From Amia ocellicauda (lineage: Eukaryota; Chordata; Actinopteri; Amiiformes; Amiidae), in contig NC_089852.1 in NCBI RefSeq assembly GCF_036373705.1, positions 35,832,207 to 35,896,206 of the forward strand: 64,000 nt of DNA, read 5' to 3'. Positions 47,401-57,960 of the stretch are shown here, one piece after another. The stretch's first letter is position 1; the number at the start of each line of letters is the position of its first letter. The position numbers were made by a program, and so were the translations under genes. The notes beneath the pieces were generated by a model that saw only the letters and a list, made by a program, of their open reading frames with translations, was not told the DNA's origin and did not search any database.

Positions 47401-50400
47401 GACCACTGCCAAAGTCAATAGAGACACCGTAGAAATAAACACTAACACAGTTTATTTCACAGTTTAGAAATTTTGCTTTAAAGCCAAATCTAAAACTACT
47501 TGAAAAATATGAAATGCCAAAAGAACGTGACATTTTGATTGATTTATAAATTTTTAAATGATTTATGAATCATTTTCCAACTTTTGTCCTTTTCTGGAAC
47601 CAAATCTGTTTTTTTTTCCCAATAAAAAAAATCATGAAAATCTATATAGAAGTGTGTGCAACAACTGTGTTTTTTCCATTTACAATCACAGTATTATTTT
47701 TATTCAACCTTTATCTGAAAGAGGTATTTAATTATTTCTTGTGAACAGTCTATCTTGTCTATATTCTTACCATAATAAGACATATTACATATATTGTAAT
47801 ATGTAATATTGTAAAAAGTATTTTTTTATTTGCCATTACATGAATACATAAACATTACATAAGACATAAAGTGCATGTACCTGTAGCCCATAACTGGCAT
47901 CAACAATGATCTAAATCCCGTCTTGTACAGTTTGATTGATGCTGCCCTGCAGTAAATTAAGCCTGGGTCTTGTTTGTCACAATCATGGAAAAAACAAATA
48001 ATTGATTGAAGAGCTTGAGCAGTCTTTAAAACTTTCCAGAGCAAATAAGGGGGAAACAATAATATAAATAAATACATCTAAGAACACTGTGTACAGGCTT
48101 TAGTTGTTGCCTGTTAAGTAATGATACAAATCTTTTTTTTAACAAAATAATCTTCAATATAGTCTTAGCAGTTGCTCTTAATGAATGAATGACGTACTTA
48201 CAAAAAGCTCTCCCAAAACATAATTCGCTACACAATATATGATTTAAAAAATGTTGATCATGTTTTTTGCGAATGTAAATTAAAGCACAAGAGCATCAGA
48301 ATGTGAAGCTTTTCAAAAACGTATGAAGGTAACCTGATAAAACAAATCTGTGGTGAATGCATTTTCTGTCACCCAACATTCTTACTTCTATGTTGTCTTA
48401 CATGGTCCCTAAATGTATAACCTGCACAACAGGCTGTTTTTGTGTAGAATATGCCCTCCTTTGTCCGCCACAAAAAGAAATGAACTGAAAAGCCAAATCT
48501 GCACAGTCCCAGTTAAAAAGGGAAATCATACCTTTCAGAATCACAATGCAAACAACAATTTACAAAAGGCTGCATGCAATATACAAAAGCATAACATCTT
48601 TGCACCATCAATAGCAACCAATTTCTTTGTCATTGCAATAGTCCATTTATAAAAGCAGCATAATTGTGTTTGAGCACAGTGAATGGAGTTTACATTTCTA
48701 GAGAAAGAGGACAACCTGGAAGGTTTCGTTAATAACAAGTATTTATTTACAGTTCTTCATCATACCTCATAATTTTCGGTTTCAGATAGAGCTTCATCTT
48801 GAAAGATCAAAATTATTGTGAAATACCTGCCACCTTTTGATGTGTTCTGGATTTAATTAAATCAAGACTGCTCCAAAATATGATTTCCATTTGGATTTTA
48901 ATGTGGAAAAAATTCGATAGCAACCAGATAATAAACTTTGCGGTCTTTTCTTCAACAGGAAAAAGAAATGCAAGTCCCACGACCCTTGACCAGCGGCCCC
49001 AGCGCCTTCATCCCAGAGAATGAGGTAAGCCGCTGCTTTTGTTGTGTTTGATGAGATTCATAAATTCACACCCTAGTGACCAAAACATCTGTCTGAAGTT
49101 CAGCATTCTTCTCTTGGTGATATTCAGTTGTGAGTATATATTCCCAAGAGATGAAAAAAGACCAAGACGACGACCACATAAAAGAATGGAAGATGGAATA
49201 AATAAGCTTTGCAGGTGTAACATGGAAAAGGGAAGCTATAGATCAAAGCAAGTGGAAACATCTTGGGTGGCCTTCATCCAGCAGTGGATCTTACCCTCAT
49301 GAAAGTATTTCCTGCTAAATTTACCATAGGATGTCTGTACTTTTAACACGTGCCATTGTTTTACAGTGGCTTCCTGTGGTTTTAACATGTATCGCTGTGC
49401 TTTACCACTCTGGACCATGGGAATACTCTAATTTACCATCATAAAGCATAATAATGACACTGGCAAGCCCTGACTCTGGCCTGTGGCCTTGTTGACCTCT
49501 CCTTCCCTCTTAGATCTTGGAAGCGACGCCTGTGGACTCTCACACCCACCTGCTGCTGGTGGAGGAGTACTCCACGTCTGGGCGCCTGGACAACCTCTCA
49601 CAGGTGATGGGCCTCCACCCTCAATACCTGGAGGCTTTCATGCACAGTCAGTTCTACATGCTGAGAATGGACGGCCCACTGCCGCAGCACTACCGACACT
49701 ACATTGCCATCATGGTGAGCGTCTGCTACATGAGGTGCAGCATTGTCCAGCACAGTGTCTGATCGTTTATATAGAATGTGTTTTATATAGGAAGTGTGAG
49801 GGTTTGAAATATAATAGACAACTCCTGGCAAAACACCTCTCCAGTGGCTTCCTCTTGTCGGGAGCGACTTCCTGACCTTCGTCTCTTGATTTCGCAGGCT
49901 GCAGCCAGACACCAGTGCTCCTTCCTGGTCAACCTACATGTTCAGGAGTTCTTCCAGATTGGCGGATGCAGGGAGTGGCTCAAAGGACTAGCTTACATCC
50001 CTCAGAAGCTGAGGAACCTGAATGAGATCAACAAAATTCTGGCCCACCGACCCTGGCTCATCACCAAGGAGCACATACAGGTACAGGTGCCCAGAAAAAA
50101 GGAGCCGAGCCGGGATGGTTGGTCTCAGGGACAGTTCTGTAGGCGCCGTGGGCTGGAAACGCAGAACGGCTTAGTGATTAGGGGGCTCGCTGATCTCGCT
50201 CGCAGTCCAGTCATCAATAATCTGAGATGTGATTAAAGCCTGGATTCCTGCCGGAGCCTGGAGTCCATCTGCTTCAATAATTATTTGGAAAGCAGGTGAA
50301 GGGAGGCAGGCAGTTCTGGCTGATTGGTGGGGAACTACTGGCTCATGGTCAGGATATGATTATGTGCTGGCAAGGAAAATATTTTTCATAAAGGGTACTC

Positions 50401-53400
50401 TAGATTCACAAGGGGAATATATTTTGGCACCTCACTCAAGAGACTTTTGAAATGGCCTTTTACTCTTTGATTTTGTTTTTCCTTTTTCCTGCCCTTGTCA
50501 GTATAATGACATACTGTGCTGTGTATGAACAATTATTTCAAGTAATGTACACACTTATCTACTATAATGCACCACACTCATCCTTCTCTCCATGGTTCAC
50601 CAAAACAGCTCATATTTAAGATCAAAGTCTTCCAATAAGCAATTACTGGGGTTCGTAAAAATAGGGCATTTTACATGACCATTTCAATTGTTTAAGTAAA
50701 GTCCCTGTGTGTTGTCACCTGAATCATTTTAGAACCTACAGGTTTTTATTATAATAATAAAAATGTACAGTCTGCAGTATCCTGTTTTGAACTTTCTAAA
50801 CACAAAGCTTCTAAACATCTTTTGGTAGAGCTGGAACTACTTTACATGAACAAAAAGAAACAAAGAAAAGGCAGCAATTTAAAGGTCCTGCCCGTGCAGT
50901 TCTCCTTTTGTCTACATTTCGAGTGAATGGACGGCTCTGAGGCCTGGGAATTTCAGGGCCTCCTTTCTCTGCCAACAGAATCTGGTGAAGACTGGGGAGA
51001 ACAGCTGGTCCCTGGCAGAGCTGGTCCACGCCGTGGTTCTGCTGGCACACTTCCACGCCCTGGCCAGCTTTGTGTTTGGCAGCGGCATCAACCCAGAGGT
51101 GGACAGCAACACCACCGACAACTTCCAGCAAACGTCGGTCAACAACATTTGTGTGTGTGACCTGACCAATGACAACAACCTGGAGGACAACACTTTGAGC
51201 AGCACCAGTCCTGGGGTGAGAGGCCGAGATCCACATTCTTAAAACATAGGCTATATTGTCACATAGGCCATGTTGCTCTAGACTTCAATAGAGCTGTACT
51301 CCACTCCTGGCACACTCAATAAGAAATAAAGAGCTGCTATAAAAATAGCCACGTCTCTAAGCTGTTGGTGGGATTTCTTGTATTTCAGACAATGGACTCT
51401 GTTAGCGAACTGGAGGCTTTGATGGAGAGAATGAAGAGGCTGCAGGAGGAGAGGGAGGAAGAGGAGGCGTCGCAGGAGGAAATGGCCACACGCTTCGAGA
51501 AGGAGAAAAAGGAGAGCCTCCTGGTGGGCTCAGGAGGTAGGGCTGATGTAGTCCTCTATACCCACACCTCACTTCACCTCACCAAACACAACCAAAACCA
51601 AGAATAGGAGGAAGCTGCAGTCATTTATCAGGACCTTAATGAACTGTTGTTCCTGAAATGGGAATGATTAGACTGCCATCACGAGTCTTCAGTGTGAATA
51701 AAGCACTGATGTGATTACAGATGACTTAGGGTAGCAAGTAGGAGCCGTATGCCTCGTAGAGCTTTATTACGCAAGGCAGAAGTTACTTGATTAGATCAGC
51801 TTTTGATTTCAAAGAACCAGCCTGAAAATGTTCTAGGAAAGTCCGTGGCCAGTTCCGTCAGGACAGGATGAGGAGACATCCGCCCCACCTGGGAAAGTGA
51901 TTAAAAGGAAATGGTCCAACAATTTATTTTTTCGGCTTTATTTCCTTTTGTTTTATCAAGACATTAAGGTGGCGATTGTCAGACAGCAAACAGAATGCAA
52001 ATACTAGTGGCTTAACACAAGCTGGAAATGCAATCCAAACACGGCAGTTACTTAGCATCCCTGCAGTGGGGAATTGCTAAATCTGCACAGGCCTTTATCG
52101 GTAACCTGTCCCCGGCTCCCTCTGAGTGAGGCAGGTGGGCGGATGGGATTGTGTAACAGTGCTTTAGTGGATGTGATTACACACAATGTGACTGACTCTA
52201 GTCTATCTTATCACTATTTGGCCGTGTTCCCAGGTGTCTTCATTCAAAAGGGGGGTGGAGGGGGGACAAAAAATTGTATCCATATGGCCTTAACATACTG
52301 TGGAACTACAGCTAGTGAGGATCTCTTGTAAAGCATGCCTTTCTTTAGATGACGTATTATTATAAACAATAGATTAAGAGATTTATTTTTGTTTTGCTTA
52401 AATTGCTACATTTGCACAATCCTTCCACTTTTAAAAATAACTTAAGATGGGAAAATCTGAACTATGATATGATTGAACTTCTGCTCAATCTTTCTGCTTA
52501 CATAATATATTTATAACTCCTAATAGCTTTTGAAGATGAGGTGGTGCCCACATCCAAAGTCTCGCGCTTCATGGAAGACCCTACCTTTGGGTACCAGGAC
52601 TTTGCTAGACATGGAGAAGATAACCTGCCAACGTTCAGAGCTCAGGTACTTCAGTCTCTCAGAATCAAAGATGAAGTTGAACTCCTACAATATCTCAAAT
52701 CAACAATGAATCCCCACTCATTTGCATAAAGAATTGGCAAAATGATCCAAATTACTTATTTGGTTATTCTGGCTTGTGGTAGAGTCCCTGGCATTTGATT
52801 AGCATCCTACCTTAGGCTCATCTACAGAGCTGGTCTCATATCTGGCTGGTGTTTCTTGGTTCTGACAGGACTACACGTGGGAGGACCACGGATTCTCTCT
52901 GATCAACCGGCTGTACTCCGACATCGGCCCCATGCTGGATGAGAAGTTCCGCACCGTCTACAACCTGACGTACTACAACATGGCCAGTCACGAGGACGTG
53001 GACACCACCATGCTGCGCCGCGCGCTCTTCAACTATGTCCATTGCATGTACGGCATCAGGTGAGCAATCAATAACTTTACGGTCCATGATTCGCCCAACA
53101 TCAACAGGCAATGTGCACAAACCACCTTTTGCTAACAGAGCTGGGAAAACAAAATAGCTTATGTAACCACGTACGAATTGCATGATTCCCTTGAAGTAAT
53201 GGCAGGTATCTTTTTTTATTATTGAAGTATTTTCTGTACTTTTCAAGTGAACCAGCTGCTTACTGTAGAGAAAGTCCTGTGTTTGGTACTGAGAAACCAT
53301 TTTATTTGGTGTGACTGCAGTTGTTTGTCTATACATTTGACGACTTCCTGTTTTCAGATACGACGACTACGACTATGGGGAAGTGAATCAGCTGCTGGAG

Positions 53401-53978
53401 CGCAGTCTGAAGGTTTACATCAAGACAGTGACCTGCTACCCTGAGAGGACCACGCGCCGCATGTATGACAGCTACTGGCGGCAGTTCCGGCACTCCGAGA
53501 AGGTGAGGACAACATTCGGGAGATGCAAACTCTTTCCAAAGGCAGAGACAGCCAGTTCCGTTAGGGCGGAAAAGGCTTTTTACGCAGTTCAGAGCCTGTT
53601 CATGAAATCACAGTTCAATCCATACCAAACAATTTAAAACAACCACAATAAACATTGATCCATCAAAGTTTGTGTCCACTTGACGGCTGCAGATGTTCTT
53701 GGGTATTGACAGAATTTTACATGAATGAACATAAGAATCTTTGGTAGGCGATTTCACCTTGACATGGGACCTTTTGGCTTCTAGAAGTAGTTGATGTTTT
53801 ACAGCAGTTGTGTTGTTTTTCATCAGGAGAGGGAAATGCAAGATATGAATTGGAATTCGTTGTGTAAACAGTCCCGTGTTTTGCTCTCTAGGTACATGTC
53901 AATCTGCTTCTCATGGAGGCCCGAATGCAGGCAGAGCTTCTATATGCACTGCGCGCCATCACCCGCTACATGACCTGA
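35030..53978 (+). CDS. SESN3: SESN3 (sestrin 3), ten coding exons, 485 aa
   Basis: Joining 35030-35110, 48959-49024, 49514-49714, 49898-50080, 50979-51215, 51389-51536, 52527-52645, 52869-53059, 53358-53502 and 53892-53978 gives 485 codons in frame; I recall human SESN3 as 492. Sestrins restrain mTORC1 by binding GATOR2, act in antioxidant defence and are stress-induced; SESN3 is a FoxO target. The N-terminal alkylhydroperoxidase-like domain holds Cys123 and His130, matching SESN2 Cys125 and His132. An acidic helix lies at about 258-300. The C-terminal domain holds Asp411/Asp412 (SESN2 406/407, GATOR2 contact) and leucine-pocket residues Leu394, Arg395, Trp449 and Glu456. Two changes stand out: Phe125 for the triad Tyr, and Asn382 for SESN2 Thr377. 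It is assigned to SESN3 rather than SESN1/2 by the exon 5-6 sequence and the FAM76B neighbour. Confidence 0.96.
35511..36027. repeat. Minisatellite, 17 units of 30/31 bp
   Basis: Seventeen copies of a 30-base unit starting CTGCCCTGAAGTGTGTCAGT, all identical as far as I can read. Units 3, 5, 7, 9, 11, 13 and 17 carry one extra G in front, giving a mostly 61 bp dimer period. Total 517 bp equals 17 x 30 plus 7. A degenerate half-unit (CTGCCACTGTGTGACC) precedes the array at 35487. It begins 401 bp after SESN3 exon 1. Confidence 0.97.
37781..37805. repeat. (CTT)n microsatellite
   Basis: About eight TTC/CTT units in SESN3 intron 1. Confidence 0.9.
38366..38423. repeat. (TTA)n microsatellite
   Basis: About 19 TTA units in SESN3 intron 1. 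It produces the poly-Ile run of a spurious frame. Confidence 0.93.
44121..44148 (+). other. G-quadruplex-forming candidate
   Basis: At least four G-runs of three or more (GGGTTGGAGGG, then GGGGGG, then GAGGG) with short loops, on the + strand of SESN3 intron 1. Confidence 0.5.
44966..45080 (+). mobile_element. Maui/L2-type fish LINE 3' fragment
   Basis: A (CCAT)n run leads into AACCGCTTATCCTGGTGAAG and GGTCGCGGGG, then GGCAGGAACACACCCAGAC. This is the well-known 3' segment of fish Maui-like/L2 elements, which reads ACCGCTTATCCT...GGTCGCGGGG...GGCAGGAATACACCC. Only about 115 bp remains. A (CA)n run follows directly. Confidence 0.75.
45081..45105. repeat. (CA)n microsatellite
   Basis: CA run after a short CAGA stretch, directly at the edge of the LINE tail. 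Confidence 0.92.
47253..47304 (+). other. G-rich tract, G-quadruplex candidate
   Basis: G-runs of 6, 4, 4 and 10, then GGG twice, within about 50 bases of the + strand, in SESN3 intron 1. Meets the usual four-run rule. Confidence 0.55.
48959..49024 (+). CDS. SESN3: SESN3 coding exon 2
   Basis: Residues 28-49, [20 protein letters not shown] followed by NE. Acceptor tcaacag, donor GAG|gtaagc. GPSAFIPE is a strong sestrin signature. Confidence 0.94.
49025..49513 (+). other. SESN3: SESN3 intron 2
   Basis: 489 bp intron, about a third of it a non-LTR retrotransposon fragment (49145-49310). Nothing else seen. Confidence 0.85.
49145..49310 (+). pseudogene. Non-LTR retrotransposon ORF C-terminal fragment
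   Basis: The frame reads [38 protein letters not shown] and [11 protein letters not shown]. It follows the pattern R-R-G-R-P-x-x-R-W-x-D-x-I ... A-x-D-R-x-x-W-x-x-L-x-x-A-F-V-Q-Q-W at the C-terminus of RTE/L1-like and related polyproteins. The reverse-transcriptase core is absent. The clade is not decided. Confidence 0.5.
49514..49714 (+). CDS. SESN3: SESN3 coding exon 3
   Basis: Residues 50-116, [20 protein letters not shown] to HYRHYIAIM. Acceptor cctcttag, donor ATG|gtgagc. Contains [20 protein letters not shown], the conserved N-lobe helix pair. Confidence 0.96.
49898..50080 (+). CDS. SESN3: SESN3 coding exon 4, peroxidase-like active site
   Basis: Residues 117-177, [19 protein letters not shown] to ITKEHIQ. 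Acceptor tttcgcag, donor CAG|gtacag. Holds Cys123 and His130 of the alkylhydroperoxidase-like site; the residue at 125 is Phe (TTC) where other sestrins I recall have Tyr. [20 protein letters not shown] is nearly invariant in the family. Confidence 0.96.
50081..50978 (+). other. SESN3: SESN3 intron 4
   Basis: 0.9 kb. The sense frame continuing from exon 4 to 50236 is intron read-through. No repeat or gene recognised. Confidence 0.8.
50979..51215 (+). CDS. SESN3: SESN3 coding exon 5
   Basis: Residues 178-256, [20 protein letters not shown] to LSSTSPG. Acceptor gccaacag, donor GGG|gtgaga. Contains [19 protein letters not shown] and [13 protein letters not shown], both SESN3-like. Confidence 0.96.
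51389..51536 (+). CDS. SESN3: SESN3 coding exon 6
   Basis: Residues 257-305 plus one base: [19 protein letters not shown], a Glu-rich helix and [14 protein letters not shown]. Acceptor atttcag, donor GGAG|gtaggg. Confidence 0.96.
51537..52526 (+). other. SESN3: SESN3 intron 6
   Basis: 1 kb, with a G-rich run near 52241-52266. No gene seen. Confidence 0.8.
52527..52645 (+). CDS. SESN3: SESN3 coding exon 7
   Basis: Acceptor cctaatag|CT, donor CAG|gtactt. Encodes [20 protein letters not shown] to LPTFRAQ. Compared with human SESN3 as recalled, about eight residues (a His/Phe-rich DTFHSFPHS-like segment) are missing at its start, which accounts for the shorter protein. Confidence 0.92.
52869..53059 (+). 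CDS. SESN3: SESN3 coding exon 8
   Basis: Residues 346-408 plus two bases, [20 protein letters not shown] to HCMYGI. Acceptor tctgacag, donor ATCAG|gtgagc. Carries leucine-pocket residues Thr379, Thr391, Leu394 and Arg395 (SESN2 374, 386, 389, 390). The SESN2 Thr377 position is Asn382. Confidence 0.95.
53358..53502 (+). CDS. SESN3: SESN3 coding exon 9
   Basis: Residues 409-457, [20 protein letters not shown] to FRHSEK. Acceptor ttttcag, donor AAG|gtgagg. Carries Asp411/Asp412, Trp449 and Glu456, equivalent to SESN2 406/407, 444 and 451. Confidence 0.97.
53503..53891 (+). other. SESN3: SESN3 intron 9
   Basis: 389 bp intron; nothing recognised. Confidence 0.85.
53892..53978 (+). CDS. SESN3: SESN3 coding exon 10 and stop
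   Basis: Residues 458-485, [20 protein letters not shown] then [11 protein letters not shown] at 53976-53978. Acceptor gctctctag. Confidence 0.97.
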   Translation, partial: VHVNLLLMEARMQAELLYALRAITRYMT

Positions 53979-56900
53979 GGCTGCTCTGGGCCCTCGGAGG
54001 GATAGACACCTTCCCCCTGGCTGTGTCCATAGCCTGAGCTGGTTGTCCTGCTTTGAAGGATCTTGAGACGAGTCTTGAAACCTGGCACAACTCAGACATG
54101 TCGTGCCGTGCATCACATGACAATATGTTTTATATATATATCTTTTTTTTTTTTTTAAGTGCAATGTGTGTTTCCTCTCCACGAAGCACAACACTGAGTA
54201 GCAAGCTCTAAAATTATCTTCCAGTTTCTCCAAGAAACTGTAAACATGTTTCTTACTCAGTGACTTTTCAACTTCTTTAAAAAAATCTAACAAAAGAGCA
54301 AGTGAAACTAGCTTTAAAGAGAAAGACCTGATTCAGCATAAATAATTTCTTTTTTGTGGAGACTGAGGATGAGATCGGAGTTTATTCTTTTAAAGACTGG
54401 TTGATTTGAAGGGGTGGTGATTTTTATGTAGCCTCTTTTAAAATGTGAATTTCATGAAAAAAAGCTAAATTTCTACTTAAGTATTATTATGTTCTCTTTG
54501 CACGATTTTACCATGTTTCTTAAAAGGCCTGCCCAATGGCCCAGACATTACCCTTGTTTCTGTGACAACAAAAATCACTACATGAACATTTATATTTCCA
54601 TTTACAGAAAAACTAAAAAAACCCTATTGTATATTGTATATCCTTGTTCTTCAAATGAGAGAACAGACCTGGAAAACATAGTCTATAGTGTGGTTCAGCT
54701 GTTAAAATGTTCAAAGTGGCAGTGAATTACCCCCATGGCCATATTAACACCATATTGCCTTTTATTAACCATGGTAGTTGCTGTGGTTACTTTTTAAAAA
54801 TTAAATACATTTTAGAGAATGTTTCTCCGCTTTCCTTTTCAGAATCTAAATGTTGATCCTTAAGAGGTATAATTAGTTAAAATGCACAGTGTTAACAGAA
54901 AAGGAAATATCTCTTTGTAGGATGTTACAATCTGACAGGGCCTTTGTATAACTTCAACTTTTTTTTCCCAAAGCAAATAAGCTCGAAGACTAGAGAATAT
55001 GGAGCAAAAACATATTTGTTTAGATGAAAACGTAAGCGCCTCCATTTTCTTCTTGTGACATCAGTGCGCAATGATAAGTGCAATATCCAGTGGTTAGAAA
55101 ATATAAGAGGATGACTATTCATTCATTTTTGTAACTTGCTTTTGTAACACACTGACTCCGTTTTTTTTTATTATTATTATTTTTTACACACACATCATAT
55201 ATATTTTATGTATCATTTGTCAAATCCCTAGTTTGGATCTTGTATTATGCTTTATTTTGCATCACATTTAAAGAACTTCAGTTTCTTGGATTTTGTGAGC
55301 TCTTTAAAACCATATGAACAGGAAATGAATTCTGCAGTGGCTGCAGTCCATGGTACTTAGATGAATTAATCTATCAGAGTTTGAGAAGATTATGCAATTC
55401 TTCAGTGAAAATACTGCTTGTTTATCTAGTCCCCCTGTTATTATTTGTTGTGTGTGTATTTGTCATGCTTAGGTTATATTAACTCAAATGATCTTCTAAT
55501 GGAATTGAAAGATCCAGTCTCATAGTGATTATCTAATTGGTTGGGGAAGATAAGGCCATCTCCCCTTTTGCAAGTGCAACTGGGTTTGGAAAGCATGAAT
55601 CAAATTTGCTTAAGCTCTGCAAAAATCCTGTGTCTTTACAGTGTAATGCTGCAGCTATAGAGTAGGTGTACTGTAAAGAGATCAGTCCCTTGACAACAAA
55701 CATTTACAACTTTTCTCTCCCCATGTGTAATAATGCATCATCCTGTTATTCTGGAAGAACCTGAAACATTTTGAAAGATGTGGGATTCAGACTTGAAATG
55801 TTCCTTTACTTTTGCTTTGCTGGACTTGTCACGATGTAATGAATGTATATATTTCTATTGAAAACTAAGAAAGGTTTGCTAATGAATCCAATGTACACCT
55901 TTTATTCATTTTTTTGGTTCTTTACTTTTTCTTTCCCCTAGATGACTATTTTATAATACGTCATAAAATGACAGCTCATAATACATATTGTATCTTATTT
56001 CCTGTGATTTTTGTAGGGGCCCTCTTTCTTAATTCTGTCAGTATTACTAAAATAATCAGTAACGCTCAGTTTTATAATGTGTATATACCAGTGAATTTAC
56101 AGAACTGTGATGTTATATTTTCCAGTCGTGTGCTTTGTTACTGTACCAGTTTATGTAGAGGAACATTGTGTGAGTGTATGTGTGTGCGTTTTTTATTTTT
56201 TCCCAGTGAATTTGAGATGACAATCGGGTCACCTATTTCAGCCAGAAGAAACTTTTCAGAACTCTAATAAGCTACTTACCCTCTGATTTTTTTTTTGTCT
56301 AGTTTTTTCCAATATATACTCTTTTTTAACATTGCTAGAACTAAGACGAAAATACTTAATATCTAGTAAGCATGATGCCTCATCATCTACAACTCTGGTG
56401 TAAAACAGAGCCAGTTTGGGCCTGGCCAGGACTCCCAAACCCAGAGAACCTGAAACAAGCAAATCTGTACGAAAAGCACCAACCCTCACAAAACCTGTAC
56501 AATACTTCTGATAAGAACTTTATTACAGGCCTGGATCACACAAGGGCCTTGGCCGTTAGAGGGGGAATATTGGTGCCACCAGTCACCATCATTTTAAATT
56601 ACTGTGTTATAGCTGCATGGAAGTTTTCTGCATGGATGTTTTCTGCTTTATTTTACACCAATTTACTGTACCACACTGTGTGAAAATACACTAGATTGTT
56701 TGATTCAGTGTAGTTTTACACAGTCTAGATCTATTTATAAGGGTTGTATGAGAATTTTAAATGGTGGTATTATCATAGTCTAGTGTACTGACCCCTGGTG
56801 AAAATAACATGTAAATGTAGTGAAAAGAAAGCATACTGGTTTCAGCTGTACAAGGAAATGCATTGATTGCTTGGATTTCTTGGGTTGAAAGTGTAGCTAG

Positions 56901-57960
56901 TGAATGATGAAACAGTTAAATCTCCAGTTCTCCAGTGTCGAAGTCCAAGCAGAGGTGAAATTTGAATTGGCAATTTCAAAATCTGAGGTGAGATTCAGTG
57001 GGGTCTTCTTGACTATAAAGAATGAATCCGTAATGTCTGTGGTGCTTTATGAACAAGTGATGCTTTTTGCACAGATATTGAAAGTTTCTCTGTAAAGTCC
57101 AAATTACACCAGTGGTTGCAGAGTTTCCTAATCAGTGACTTGTTCGGCTTTAATGTTTGTTGTTTTTGTTGTTATTGTTAAACAGAAACAGTTGTACAAA
57201 AAAAAAAAAAGGTTTCTAATTTTTGCAATAGTTTTAATACTTTTAACTGTTTATACAGCAGGCTTTGATTATCTGCTTTATTTAGAGCCTTTGGCGGTTC
57301 AGAGCAGCACAAAAATAAAGAAGAAAACGAATGTCAAAAGCATTGCATATTGTTGCAGCTGTGTATCCTAGACAACGGAATGCCTTATGTGAGATATACC
57401 ATGGAGAGACTCTGTACTGGCATCTTTGCGCTCGATAGGCCTTTATTCAAACAAAGTGATAGCACTGATTTAGTGGTTTTGTATAAAAACATATTACATA
57501 AAGAGGTGTGATATAATCTTTTATAATACTGTGTTCATACTATGATGAAGGGCCCTGTGTTTTGCATGACTGAAATTCAGTTAAGTCATGACAAATGCAG
57601 GGCTCTGGCAGTCATATCTTGGAATCACCCAAAACAGACATTGGAGCTCCAACACAGTCCGAATGGCAGTGCTATCGGTCTCGTTTTAATCCAGGCCGTG
57701 GTAAATTGAAGCTGTGATAAAAGATGTACACAATATCTTATAACTCCTTGTGTGTATTACTCTGGTAACTCTTCAGTGAGTTAATCTGCACTTTTTATTT
57801 TTCCATGAGGTTTTTCCTTTTTTTTGTATTCCTAGGTACGGAACAATGGGGTTTGCTTGTAAAACTATTATCACATTTATATGAGCGGGATATTATTTTA
57901 CAGTTGCTTCTAGAAACATTTAAGAATCTCATTGTTTCAATAAAGCTCTTAAAACAATCC
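53979..57960 (+). other. SESN3: SESN3 3' UTR (about 4 kb)
   Basis: AT-rich sequence from the stop to the strong polyadenylation signal at 57939. An internal AATAAA at 57314-57319 could give a shorter form. No coding frame is convincing; the frames at 55914 and 56372 are hydrophobic or low-complexity. Long 3' UTRs are usual for SESN3. Confidence 0.65.
57939..57944 (+). terminator. SESN3: SESN3 poly(A) signal
   Basis: AATAAA in the context TTTCAATAAAGCTC, followed about 20 bases later by a GT-rich element (TTGTTGGTGTATTGTG), the usual layout of a cleavage site. Confidence 0.7.

Larger units (their letters stand above)
35111..48958 (+). other. SESN3: SESN3 intron 1 (13.8 kb)
   Basis: Large first intron. 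It holds the minisatellite at 35511-36027, simple repeats at 37781-37805, 38366-38423 and 45081-45105, a Maui-like LINE tail at 44966-45080, and G-rich tracts at 44121-44148 and 47253-47304. The rest is AT-rich with no gene seen. Segment 39000-39300 is more GC-balanced and could be a conserved element or an alternative first exon; nothing in the sequence settles it. Confidence 0.85.

Noticed and set aside
47780..47810. Short AT-rich palindrome around ATATTACA...TGTAATAT
   Set aside because: Arms of only about 8-12 bases in AT-rich DNA; expected by chance.
50811..51236. 141-codon frame antisense to SESN3 exon 5
   Set aside because: Shadow of the sense exon with no independent signal.
52836..53336. 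166-codon frame antisense to SESN3 exon 8
   Set aside because: Shadow of the GC-rich SESN3 coding exon; its middle is the reverse complement of a conserved domain.
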